Position numbers and translations under genes: made by a program. This document shows, piece after piece, positions 20,201-29,740 of a stretch of DNA of 64,000 nt (the first letter of the stretch is position 1; every line of letters starts with the position of its first letter). The notes below the pieces were generated by a model, which searched no databases, was not told the origin of the DNA, and saw nothing but the letters and a program-made list of their open reading frames with translations. The stretch is from Kappaphycus alvarezii (Eukaryota > Rhodophyta > Florideophyceae > Gigartinales > Solieriaceae): positions 186,001 through 250,000 of the forward strand of contig NADL03000029.1 in NCBI GenBank assembly GCA_002205965.3. Direction: 5' to 3'.

Positions 20201-21132
20201 TTGGCTTCATTGATCATAACAGTACTCTGCCACCAACATCGTATTACTGCGGATTGACCATTTTGTCGTACTTCTTTTCGCCCTGGCTCGAGACACCTTG
20301 GCCTTGCTAATCAACTGTGTGTGCAGCAGCGACAACCTCCTGGCTAGACTCAACGGTTCTTCATCCAGACAGGCGCTGTTGACTTTTCCCACGCTTCAAA
20401 TGCATCGCTTCCAAACATGGCCTTGTAAGGAGTCATCCCTGTTGCAGCACAAACTCCGGTGTTGTATCGAAAACAGGCGAGTGCCAGATGCCCATCCCAG
20501 TCCGCGTCGCCTGTGGCAATGAAACTGGCCATGTCCCTGGCTAACCTGCGATTCTATCTTTCGACTGCACCATTGGCCTACGGATGTAGTGGATATGTCT
20601 TGGTACGCACAATACCCAGCATCGACGTTAAATCCTCCATCACCTGACTGACTAAGTTGGTGCCGCCGTCATAGTGCAGGTTCTCCATTGGTCCAAAGAT
20701 AGACACTCATTCTTCTACCAACACTCTAGCGATGGTATGCGCCTTCTCATCCGGTATTGCCTTTGTACTTGCAAATCGAGTGAACAGATCAATCAATGCC
20801 AACACTTTAACGTTGCCACTACGGGTCCTCGGCGTGATATTTTGCACGTCAAATGCAACAAATTGAAAACAGCGTCTTGGATGTACAATCTCCAGCGGAG
20901 CTTGCCTTACTGGTGGGCTTTCTTCTGCTACCGTACATTTCAAACCGTTCCAGACAAGCAATGCAGTATCCCTTGCTATGCCTCTCCACCAGCAGTGGTT
21001 CACGAGTTTCGCTATCTTCAACTGCAGTCGGTAGTGCCCATTCAATCGCGAACCATGTACATATGCCAGCATCTCCTTCACCAGCGATTTGTACACCACA
21101 TCAGAGAGTTCTTCCTGGCGTGTAGTGCGCAA
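20200..21132 (-). pseudogene. Integrase core (gypsy B)
   Basis: The minus frame 21132-20707 has a zinc-binding region (VHGSRLNGHYRLQLKIAKLV, NHCWWRGIARD, then a partial second Cys pair), followed by FQFVAFDVQNITPRTRSGN and LALIDLFTRF, which carry the first catalytic Asp and the segment before the second. 20532-20350 reads WDGHLALACFRYNTGVCAATG and PYKAMFGSDAFE, the usual region after the catalytic Glu. The middle with the second Asp and Glu (20540-20700) is out of frame. It would integrate the element's cDNA. Confidence 0.8.
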
Positions 21133-21760
21133 CAGGCCGACATCATGTATGACCAGCCTCTTCTTTCCGCGTACATACTCGCGCAGATCCCAAACTCTGC
21201 GCTTTGCGCAGCCCAGATTTCCGCCTCGCTTGGACCGTTGCCTTCGATTGCTGCATGAGCTGGCGTTGTCTCAGTAGCAGTTTCGTTCACAACCTCCTCC
21301 ATTATAGCGGCGACACGTTCTTTCTCCAATTCTTCCTCGATTTCTTCTTGTCGCGCACGCTCCAGAGGATTGTAGCATCGTTGGCAAAGGGGCTTCGGGA
21401 CAGCATCCCTGGTAAGAGCATCGGGAATGACAAGTTCCGGTCCGTTGCGATGCTCAATTGTAAAGTCGTGATCCTGAATGCTAACCACCCATCGGGCTAA
21501 CTTCTCCCGAGGGTTCTTTAGACTGAGGAGCCATTTCAACGACAGGTGATCGGTTACTGTAGTGAACTCTTCACGATGCAGGTAGTTCCTCCACTTTTGC
21601 AAGGCATGCACTACTGCCAGGCATTCCCGTTCCGTTGGTGCATAGTTCTTTACTGATTTTCCCAACACACGACTGGTGAATGACACTGGTTTCCACTTCC
21701 CGTCCTTTTTCAGCTACAGTAGTACACCGCCGAGACAATAGGCACTAGCGTCCGTCATCA
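21078..21760 (-). pseudogene. RNase H domain with C-terminal extension (gypsy B)
   Basis: Open frame 21686-21078, 202 codons. Residues 1-75 read SFTSRVLGKSVKNYAPTERE and ALQKWRNYLHREEFTTVTDH, with LKWLL, the standard gypsy RNase H (catalytic E in PTERE and D in TDH). HRNGPELVIPDALTR is the domain end. Residues 90-200 are a Glu/Ala-rich linker to the integrase (EEIEEELEKERVAAIMEEV). The first catalytic Asp region lies in another frame at about 21700-21760. Confidence 0.82.
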
Positions 21761-22680
21761 CCTTCTTTGGTGCTCCCCTGACTGGTGCCACCAATTCCTC
21801 CGGGTTACTCAAGGAATCCTTCAGTTATTGCCAGGCTCTTCGTTTCATTTCCCCCCATCGTTGGTCCTATTCCGGAATGATTAGTTTCTGGCCATGCTTG
21901 CGCTTCTTGGAGAAACCTGTCCCACTGAGTATTTCATCAAGCGAGCTGCTGTTTCCGCAAAACGGTCCACGAAGTCCGCAAAATAGCTCACCAGGCCCAA
22001 GAACCGCATTAGCTCATCCCAGAATGTGGCTCAACCAGCTGGCGAATAGCTTCGACATGCTTTTTCAGAGGGTCGCAGACCCTTCTCATCGACGCTATGT
22101 CCCAATATTTCTGCTAGACGTACTCCAAATTCGCATTTAGACGGCTTCAACCTCACTCCAGCATTGTACAGTAGGTCCAAGATATGCGCTATTGATTCCA
22201 AGTGCTCATCCTCGTCTTCTGTTCCTACACTCGTATCGTCCATGAAAGCTAGCACATCCTTCCCTTTACGGTCCCGAGAATCGTGTTAATGATCATTTGG
22301 AATGTGCCCGGGAATTCTTCAGCCTCTGAGGTAATTCTGGTGAACTGCAGTAAGCCCAGGACTGTTTGATTGCTGTGCAGGCTTTCGATCATGGTTCCAG
22401 CTAAACTTGATAGAATCTGTCCTTCAGGTCGAAAACAGAAAAGACGCGTTTTGTAGCCAACCAGTCTAAAGTATCTCTGACATTCTCCATAAGATAGGAA
22501 TCTGTTACAGTCAGATCATTTAGTCTTCCGAAGTCCGAGGTGACGCATATCCAGCCATTCTTCTTGCGAACAAACACATCATTTGCCGCCCAAGGAGACA
22601 CTGCGGGTTCCAATACGCCCATCTTGACAAGCTTTTCCATCGCGAGTCTTTCCACCTCCTCTTTTTTGGCGAACGACGGC
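21760..22680 (-). pseudogene. Reverse transcriptase (gypsy B)
   Basis: 22655-22401 reads LVKMGVLEPAVSPWAANDVF, FVRKKNGWICVTSDFGRLND and DWLATKRVFSVFDLKDRFYQV, the conserved N-terminal gypsy RT with the first catalytic Asp in FSVFDL. 22255-22031 begins MLAFMDDTSVG: the YxDD box is F-M-D-D (22235-22246), and the LD.LYNAGVRLKPSKCEFG block follows. Between them (22256-22400) the palm is in a third frame. The thumb region with the FLGL-type motif (about 22020-21980) and the connection domain continue to the RNase H. Confidence 0.85.
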
Positions 22681-23330
22681 GCGGGGGTTCACAAACGGGT
22701 TTAGCGTCTGGCTTCAAGTCAATCTTATGCTGCACTCCAACTATTCTGCCGAGCCCTTTAAAGATGTCCCGATGTTTCCATAATAGCTTCCGTCGCATGT
22801 TGCGTTTAAAAGGGTTAGTCGAGAACGCGTGAAGGTCCATATCCTTCAGGGCCTGACCGACGTTCGCTTCCTCGATTATTGACCGTACAGACTCGCTGAT
22901 AATGTCCCTATACCCTTCCGAGCGACTCCCCAGAGGTCCTTGTACATAGTCACCGTCATGGCGTATCGACGCTGCGTCTTGTTCCAGATCCAAAACAAGT
23001 CCGTTTTCTCTCCAGAACCGCCTTCCGATAAGCATTTTATCTGGGAGTTCTGAAATGATCCTTACTTTCTCACAGAAATGTAAACCCTAAAATTGAAAAT
23101 TGAGCTTGCCAGCACCCACAGCATTGATGCTTCTGCGATCCTCGGCGCTTGCTGCTCCACCTCGCGACAATAGAATGCCACCATTTTTTATGAACCACTG
23201 GTGATCAACCCAAATGGATAAGGCTGCGGTGTCGATGGAACCATTATCCCTTCGTCATATGCAGTCACTCTGATTGCTACTTCCTCCTCTTCCAATCCCT
23301 GCCGCCATTGCGCTCTTGACATATGCAAAC
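22680..23330 (-). pseudogene. Protease/linker region (gypsy B), degenerate
   Basis: The region between the zinc knuckle and RT should encode the aspartic protease. 23035-22520 is open for 171 codons (MLIGRRFWRENGLVLDLEQD and following), then helical residues to the RT with VGVQHKIDLKPDAKPV at the RT start. Just upstream (about 23235-23050) frames change and I can see no clear D-T/S-G triad. The start of this stretch resembles the later part of retropepsins (ILGxxFL.. -like MLIGRRFW). Function is therefore inferred from position and this one match. Confidence 0.5.
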
Positions 23331-23332
23331 CT

Positions 23333-24707
23333 TTTCACGTACACCCTTCCCGGGATTGGCTTCGGGAGTTATTTTTTGTTGTGGGTTTCTCTTCCCACTT
23401 CCCTTTTTCCTGTGCGGCGCTGGCAGCCTCCTTAGCCTTGTCGCCGCGCTTCTTCACGCAATACCTGTCAATATGGCCCAATTCGCTACAATAGTGGCAC
23501 TTTACGTGGGCGAACCGGTCCTATGCATTCATTGGTGCCGCCGGCTTGTCGGACTTAACCCCAGCGTTCGACCCTTCCCCTGTTTCTCGTACTGATTCTC
23601 GCGAGCTGGCCCGTTGCGCTGTAGAGAGCCTAGACACTGAGCTTACCACAGTGTAAAAATCTCCCGTCACTAACACCGCTTGATCTTGCAGTTTAGCCGG
23701 TATTCCCGCCTTGAAACAGTTCAAAAACACACCATTGGGATTGGGATGGCAACGCCATCGAGGCCGAAAGGAGAAGTTCCGCGTAACCGGCTACAGACTC
23801 CTTGGTTTGTTCCATCTCATGCTGAAAAACTTGTCTTGAAGCGCCAGCCTGTGCATCTTGTTGCACAAACGATGTTCTAACAGATCCCATAACTTTGCGG
23901 CTTTGGCCTCAGGATGGCTGTCAGCAGCCTTCTCGTACACACGCTGAGCATCTTTGCCGGATGCAAAAGGAAACAGTCTCCGTTCCGCTGGTAGTGTGAT
24001 TGGAAATCCTGGAGCAGCGTTTCCCACGTCCGTTTTGCATCAAAGAATGACCCTTCCCCGATATGACGTGTATCCCGACAGAGATTGAGCAGATGTCGTA
24101 GTCGTCTTCGCTCCATGTTCTGCGACTTGGTAGTCCTTTACTACGGCACTTGGGGCTTCACGAAACATTCGGTCTACCACGGTCTTTTCCTTCCAGTAAC
24201 CTTCGGACCATGGGGATAGTGCAGCTCGCAGTCGGAGTTGTTTTCATCATAGATTGGCGGGCGGGGGCATCCAGATATGGGCATCGGGCCATCATAAGAT
24301 GAATTTGAGATATCGGCCTCCTCTCTTTCATTAATATGGAAGCCATTGGGCATTCAATCTGGATCATTTATATCAGCTTCAACAGCAGCGATGCGGTCAG
24401 ATAAGCCATTCATAGCTTTCTGCTGCTGCTCCGTTTGATCTGCCACACGTTTCAAAGTTTTTCTGATATCTTTCAAAGCGCGCTCAACAATACTGGAGTT
24501 TGCCGTTTCCGGCATCTCACCCTCTCCACTATCGGACGGCTCATCCGGCTTCTGTAACTCACCAGCATTAGCCCCGACAGTCTGAATATCATCGGTGAGG
24601 GGAGCTCCATTTTTTCTTTCGACTGGGTCTCCATGTTGCCGACAGGGTGCTGGTTTGCCCTTGTACCATGACGCATAAGGGTCTACTCGACGATTGTTCT
24701 TTGGCAA
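23333..24707 (-). pseudogene. Gag polyprotein with zinc knuckle (gypsy B)
   Basis: 24707-24354 is an N-terminal frame of 117 codons starting MPKNNRRVDPYASW, with a coiled-coil segment (VERALKDIRKTLKRVADQTE). 24116-23693 continues in shifted frames through a helical capsid-like part (LNLCRDTRHIGEGSFFDAKR, WETLLQDFQSHY). 23730-23521 leads to a perfect CCHC zinc knuckle, C-H-Y-C-S-E-L-G-H-I-D-R-Y-C (CX2CX4HX4C), at 23458-23499. A Lys-rich tail follows. Gag packages the RNA; the frame breaks make this copy non-functional. Confidence 0.8.
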
Positions 24708-24782
24708 TACTTTCGTACCTTGCTAGTCACCCGGTGGAAGTCTCCTGAGACTTCTCAGCCACGCGCGATTAAAACTTTTTAA

Positions 24783-25141
24783 TGTTGCAGCTACCCCAGC
24801 TACAAGCGCTTAAAAGGTGCAAAAACAGGAACAGAAGATCAGCCAGTCCCACCACAGCGACGGAAGTTGCGAACAGTGACAGACAGGTCACAATGACCAC
24901 AACAAGCTTTATCCTCTGGTGTAGTTTGTGATTCGTTGGTACGGAACCCACAGACCCAGGCCCTTATATAGGCCTTAGTATCTAAGCTACAGTAACTCAG
25001 CACTTAAATGTGTACGGTCGTTAAATGCACGAGAGCTTATTCAAATACAAACTTACAAATATGACATATTGCACGCCCTCTTCTGCCTGTATCTCCCGCC
25101 TACATCCACGTCGCCACTTCGCCCACGGTTGCTGTGCAACA
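24783..25141 (-). repeat. 5' LTR of gypsy element B
   Basis: 359-bp LTR; on the minus strand TGTTGCAC...GCTGCAACA, with TGTTGCA/TGCAACA terminal inverted repeat. Contains the promoter-like TATATAAGGGCC on the minus strand at about 24963-24975. The adjacent internal sequence (minus TTAAAAAGTTTTAATCG) does not match a tRNA 3' end that I know. Confidence 0.9.
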
Positions 25142-26240
25142 AGACTCTTCGTATGTCGCGGAACACCTGTTGAGAGCAGTGCAATTTCTGCAACAAGTGA
25201 CACATTTGAGGAAGAGCTAGAAGAACACCAGCGGGTGGGCTTCTTTGAGACCCGAGAGGAACGACGAGGAGCTACTTTATGAGCTTTTTCAGATGAGAGT
25301 GTATTTTTTCACAGGCAGTGGACTCTTCAGAATCTTCCTCTTCGTCAGTTGAATCTGTTCTTCTAAAACTCTTCAGAAGGATATTTATTTTCATTGGAGG
25401 AAATGTTTTGGTCGTGATCTCCATTCAGTATCTCAGAGGTGACTGGAGTCTGTGTATAAGTTTGGTTTCATTAAAAACTACATCTCTGGATTTTACCATT
25501 CTTTCTGAGCCAATATCCCACAGCTTATATCCCTTGCTCTGAGAGGAGTACCCCATGATAAGGGCTTCACGAGATCTGGGATCAAACTTCTTGAGTTTGT
25601 TCTTTGGCAAGAAATACCAGCATTGTACACCAAATACATGCATGTGAGATATTTAAGGGGCAATGCCGTTCCAGCGGTGGTAAGGAGTGGGGCTCTCTGG
25701 CAAAGAGCTTGAAGTAACGCGATTCAGAATATAGACAGCCGTGGAAAGTGCTTCAGCCCAGAAATGCTTTGGAAGACCCTTGTGGTGTAACATCGAACGA
25801 CCAGATTGGAAGGTTCGATTCATCCGTTCTGCAGTCCCTTTTGCTGGGGTTTGAGCCACGGTGAGCTGATTTTGTATGCCGTTCTCCTTTAGGAAGTTTT
25901 GAACTCGGTTGAGAGGTACATTCCGCCATTGTCGGACCGTAAAGTCTTAATGAGAAAGCTCATCTTCTCCAATGCAGTTTTCATTTCAGGAAACTCATGG
26001 ACGTGGAGATATTTCAGAGACGGCTAGTGTGTTTCTCCGCAAAGGCTTTGTAGTTTTCAAAGCAATCTATCACCTTTGACTTGTGGCTCATAGGATACAC
26101 AATCTTCCACTTGGAGTAGTTGTCGATAAATTATACAAAATACCTAGCCTCTTCAGAGAAGGAGTTTCAACCGGTCCCAAGACATCAGAATGAACCAGTA
26201 CTAGAGGTTTTGCCGAACAGTTGTGTCTTTTTTTCAGAAT
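25142..26240 (-). pseudogene. Integrase (copia)
   Basis: Read on the minus strand in several frames. 25859-25653 has the post-core region AERMNRTFQSGRSMLHHKGL, KHFWAEAL and YILNR, diagnostic for Ty1/copia integrase, preceded by TPAKGT (normally TPQQNG). 25643-25425 reads FGVQCWYFLPKNKLKKFDPR, then GYSSQSKGYKLWD and SRDVVFNE, the typical copia integrase C-terminus. The N-terminal HHCC and DD part lies at about 25860-26240 in broken frames. The end near 25142 abuts the gypsy B LTR and is Ser/Glu-rich linker. Confidence 0.85.
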
Positions 26241-26885
26241 TGGGCACGGTAGGATTTACCAAGTATGTAGCCGAGGCAAACATCATCTTCCCCGTTTCCA
26301 TGTGAAAATTTTACACTTTTCACGACACCGCTTCTGATCATTGATTTGATTCCGGGAGCATGTGCGTGCGCCAATCTCTGATGAGAGATTGAAATTGGGT
26401 ATATCAAGAAAACTTGAGATCCCGTCGGTGGCTTTAGTGCAGATTTGGTGACATCTAAGGAGTATATCCCATTAGTGAGCGTACCCGTCGCCTCAAGAGT
26501 AGAGTCCGAATAACGAACAAGGGTGACTGTGTCGTTATTAAAGCGCATCTTAATTCCAATATTTGCCATGACAAATACGGAAAGCAATTGGTAGCGAAGG
26601 TCTGGAACGTGTAATACGTTTTTCATTACACGCTTGACAGTTTCTCGCTTCCATTTTTACGTGAGAGCAGCGTCACCGGAGTCAATAATCATAGCCATAG
26701 AATTCGCCCAAAGGTCTAGAGTTGAAGGGGATGCGAGAAGTTGATAACTTGTGAAAGCTGAGCGGTCGTAAGTGACATGCGAGGTACATCCTGAGTCGAT
26801 GACCCTTTGCATAGATGAGAGAGGAGGGCCTCCAGTAGATTGAAGTGCTACTTGTTTTGCAGGGGAAGTCGAGGCAAAGAGACAA
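26234..26885 (-). pseudogene. Protease and GAG-pre-integrase region (copia)
   Basis: At 26786-26797 the minus strand encodes D-S-G-C within RVIDSGCTSHVTYD, the Ty1/copia protease active site (VIDSGC.SHMT-like), in a frame of its own. 26626-26234 continues with MKNVLHVPDLRYQLLSV, the standard protease C-terminal region (VLHVPxLxxNLLS). It then leads through the GAG-pre-integrase segment to SHQRLAHAHAPGIKSM, the first integrase histidine region (HxRLGH). A stop at about 26655 separates these parts. Confidence 0.85.
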
Positions 26886-26972
26886 ACGACATCTGGTTGT
26901 TCGGTAGTTTCAGCAACCTCCGTGCCATTGAGGGATTTCCCTCCATTTCATCTAGCCCTATCAAGATGAGCT

Positions 26973-27730
26973 CTAGCTGGATGAAATTTGGGAGAGATGA
27001 GTGAACTTCCTGTAGCATCGTTTTCTATCCCGATGCCTGCCGCAGTGTATGCAAATTTCTGCGGAAGTTCCTGTTTGAGGCTTGGAAGACTGGGTTCCCA
27101 GAAGTGTAGCCGTCTCAGCGACTTTGATTGCGTCTTGATCTCCCTGATCATGCCGCTGCTCTTCTTGTAGACATCTACTCTGTACAAATTCGAACGAAAG
27201 CTTGCTATCTTCGCTATTGGCAGCATCAAGGGCTGATATAAGGCTGTCAAAGCGATTGGGCAAGCCATTTAGGAAGACCATGGCCATTTCGCTGTCCTCA
27301 ACATATAGAGACATGGATTTTAGAGTGGCCGCAAGTTGGCGAATACGGACCGCAAATAGTAGAACTTTCTCATTTGGGGTCATCTGTACGGTGTAGAAGC
27401 AACGTCTTGCGGCGAGCATGTTTAGTAGGGTATGCTTTTCGAAAAAATCACAAATGAGTTTCCACATTTTCTTGGCCGTGGTGGCATGTTGAACCTGCTC
27501 AAGGTGAGCGTCCGAAAATTCTGAGGCCAATGATGCCTCTTGCCTTGGTATTGCCTTTTGTCATGCGGATGTAGTTGACGAAAATGCTTCCGGTGAATCA
27601 AGTGTAAGATGATTTTCAACCTCCCTGAGAGATAGGATGAGTTGAATTCGAGCTTTCGAAATGTGAAATTTATCATCACGGAGCTTCTCGATACTACCAA
27701 TACGGTGTCCGGCAGAAGAGTCCACGATGA
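26973..27730 (-). pseudogene. Gag (UBN2-type) with degenerate zinc knuckle (copia)
   Basis: 27530-26973 is open for 185 codons. Residues 1-120 match the UBN2-type Gag of Ty1/copia elements: ATTAKKMWKLICDFFEKHTL, LAARRCFYTVQMTPNEKVLL and MVFLNGLPNRFDSLISALD. A zinc-knuckle-like CIHCGRHRDRKRC is one residue short of CX2CX4HX4C. The N-terminal Gag start lies in another frame (about 27700-27530). Gag forms the particle. It lies upstream of the protease, as expected. Confidence 0.82.
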
Positions 27731-29027
27731 GTGTAATGGACCAAGTGAATCAAGATTTAATTTTTGTGTTTGTATTCAATGTGTTTGCTGCGGTCGTGTC
27801 TAGTTTGGAAGACGCGATTGCAGCGAACACAAGGAGTATAACAGTCTTCCGCTCAGATCTGTTGCGGCACTTTGCCACCTCTGTGCTGAGCAAGTTGCTT
27901 CGGACCCTATGCTTTGAGCTGACAGAGATCACAGGTGAGTAAACAAGACTTGGTTCCGAAACAGGGTACTATAGGTGCCACAGGAGGCGGAGGAGAATGC
28001 ACAGTGGACGAAAGAAGTGGAGCCGGAGAGAGAGATTCGACAGTAAGCGGAGTCGCGATTCTTAGCGCTGGAGTGTCAACAGGAATAGGCGGCACCGCAG
28101 GCGATAAGGAGACTGGATGAGAGTGCCTGGGCAAGGGAGATAAAGTTGATAACTTGAACAGGGGCAGCTACGTTTTTAACAGGTTTCTTCTGACCTTGGT
28201 TTCGACACACGGCTGCCGAGATGGGTAGAGGCTTTGAGCGGAGCTTGACTGGATTATTGGAGTTGTTCCCGATTGCGATCCTTTCTTTGTACCGAATGCC
28301 AAGATGTGTAGAAGAAATCCTTCTTCTTGGGATAGATAATCTCCTTTGAGAGTTAGAAGGGAGTGAACGACGACCGGTGGTTGCAGTGTAGGTAATCACC
28401 GCCTTCACCGTCAGACTCAATAGCGTAGTCGTCTATGAAACGGCACTTCGGGCGAATTTGAGGTTTCTCGGGATCGAGTTGGGGCTTGAACAGGGTCTAA
28501 TGAGTCGTCCTCGGAAGTTAAATTGATACGGCGGACGACAGGGTCGTCTGGAGAGATCTTTATTCCTCAAAGGAAGACGGAGCGGCAGATAACCACTGGA
28601 GGCAGGACGTTGCGAGGTTAGGCGAAGCTGAGGAAGAAGCTGAAAGATATAAGGAAGAAGTTTCGAGTAGATATGGACTTACTGTTGAAACTAAAACGGG
28701 CTGTGAGACAAAACGAGGTATGTGACACAGAGACGAGGCGAGTAGCAGCGAGGAGTCGGGCCGAAAACGGACTTTGTTCTGTGGTGCGGGGATGAAGAAC
28801 GACGACAGGCCGCAAAAAAACCAAGGTAGGTAGTGCAGAGAGACATGTTAGACAGGTCACAAGACAGAAGGTCAGTAGATAGTGCAGAGACGACAAAGAA
28901 GTCAGATCAAACCTTAGGTGCTTTTTTTTGGAGCTTCTGTGTTTTCTCCCTACACGGAGTGTAGTAGCCTCGAGGTGGTTCGCGTCGAACAGGGAGCGCG
29001 AAAGAGATAAGTCGGTGTGCAGCGCTA
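27731..29027. other. Long leader of copia element
   Basis: About 1.3 kb between the Gag start and the primer-binding site. Minus-strand frames (28420-28076, 28134-27907, 28896-28618) are open but of biased composition (Ser/Pro-rich) and have no recognised domain. This may be an untranslated leader, or captured sequence. The stretch near 28920 has an 8-T run. Confidence 0.4.
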
Positions 29028-29045
29028 GCGGCCTGGGCCATAACC
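29028..29045 (-). promoter_or_regulatory. Candidate primer-binding site, initiator-tRNA half type
   Basis: Directly inside the 5' LTR, the minus strand reads GGTTATGGCCCAGGCCGC. Drosophila copia primes from the anticodon region of initiator tRNA-Met, whose core GGGCCCATAACC gives GGTTATGGGCCC. The match here is exact except for one missing base; the adjacent bases AGCGC also resemble the tRNA stem. This is the expected position for a primer-binding site. Confidence 0.65.
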
Positions 29046-29477
29046 TGATGGACAGAACGAGAGAGAGGGAGTCAGGGAGCCAGGCGGAGTGAGGGAGAGA
29101 GCGGGAGAGCAGGAAAGAGAGAGAGAAGGGTAGAAAGAGTGAGGGCCAGAAGGAGAGATGAGAGAGGAGAAGGTGTGAGGAACTTTACTCAGATAGAAGA
29201 TGGAGAGAGACCGAGGGCTTATATAGACTTCAAGGCGAATCGACTGATGCTTTCTGTTGATCGAAGGAAGTTTCCAGAAGAATGTAGAAGACGGTGATGT
29301 CTAACCCTAACTTGTTTGAGCTATCTAAAGTAGATCAGCTCAAGCTTACAGCACTGTACAGTGTATAAACATAACGGTCAAGTTCTAGGTTGAACGGAAA
29401 AGTACAGTAGTAACTTTAAGCCTCTTTGCGAGTTGTCAGCTGTCAGAAAAAGGCAAAGAAGTGAAAATACACAAACA
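29046..29477 (-). repeat. 5' LTR of Ty1/copia element
   Basis: 432-bp partner of 17175-17604; on the minus strand TGTTTGTG...CCATCA. GA-rich block at 29046-29210 and a TATATA at about 29220 as in the other copy. It contains a CTGTACAGTG core at about 29355, absent from the left LTR. Confidence 0.92.
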
Positions 29478-29482
29478 CTGAT
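29478..29482. other. Target-site duplication CTGAT (right)
   Basis: Matches the CTGAT at 17170-17174 on the other side of the copia element. Confidence 0.85.
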
Positions 29483-29740
29483 GACCATCATCCTGAACCT
29501 GATCTTCGGTGACGTCCGGGTGGAAAGCAATCGGAAATCCGATTGTTTCTCGCCGCTTTTCCGCGCTAGCTGCATTGAGACTAGTCATCTGGTTGAAAGT
29601 CCGGACTCTAGAATTGGAGGGCGAGTGTATTGACGAATGTTATGTCGAAATATTCAGTTCCACCTGCGGCCCCCACGGCTCTGATGTCCGGTCTCGTCCA
29701 GTCTTGTAGAGCACACGCGGTTTGATGAAAGGGCGCCGAG
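29483..29740 (-). pseudogene. REL non-LTR fragment (endonuclease end)
   Basis: On the minus strand this reads TRPDIRAVGAAGGTEYFDIT followed by FVNTLAL. It parallels RPDIRAMGSSGGTDFFDVTF and VNPLAP of the fragment at 5637-6790 almost residue by residue. Then, after a stop and frame change, TFNQMTSLNAAS and a FHPDV segment correspond to TFNPRTSLNAAAS and WHPDA. The RPDI and DIT residues correspond to the restriction-like endonuclease core. The left end is the copia insertion site, so the copia element landed at or in this fragment. Confidence 0.7.

Larger units (their letters stand above)
19159..25141 (-). mobile_element. Ty3/gypsy LTR retrotransposon B, nested in copia
   Basis: 5,983 bp with LTRs of about 360 bp at both ends. 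On the minus strand: 5' LTR (25141-24783), gag with zinc knuckle, degenerate protease region, RT (FMDD), RNase H, integrase (with GPY module), acidic tail, 3' LTR (19518-19159). It lies between the integrase and RT of the copia element and therefore inserted later. It is a different family from elements A, C and D: it has its own RT motif, a C-terminal RNase H extension and LTR sequence. Several stops and frameshifts are present. Confidence 0.92.
17175..29477 (-). mobile_element. Ty1/copia LTR retrotransposon, interrupted by gypsy B
   Basis: Bounded by LTRs of 430 and 432 bp and flanked by CTGAT on both sides. On the minus strand the order is 5' LTR, initiator-tRNA-like primer site, long leader, Gag, protease (DSG), integrase, [gypsy element B], RT, RNase H, polypurine tract, 3' LTR. 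Integrase before RT is the Ty1/copia order. Without the insert the element is about 6.3 kb. Frameshifts occur in every domain. The insertion of element B at 19159-25141 separates integrase from RT. Confidence 0.92.
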
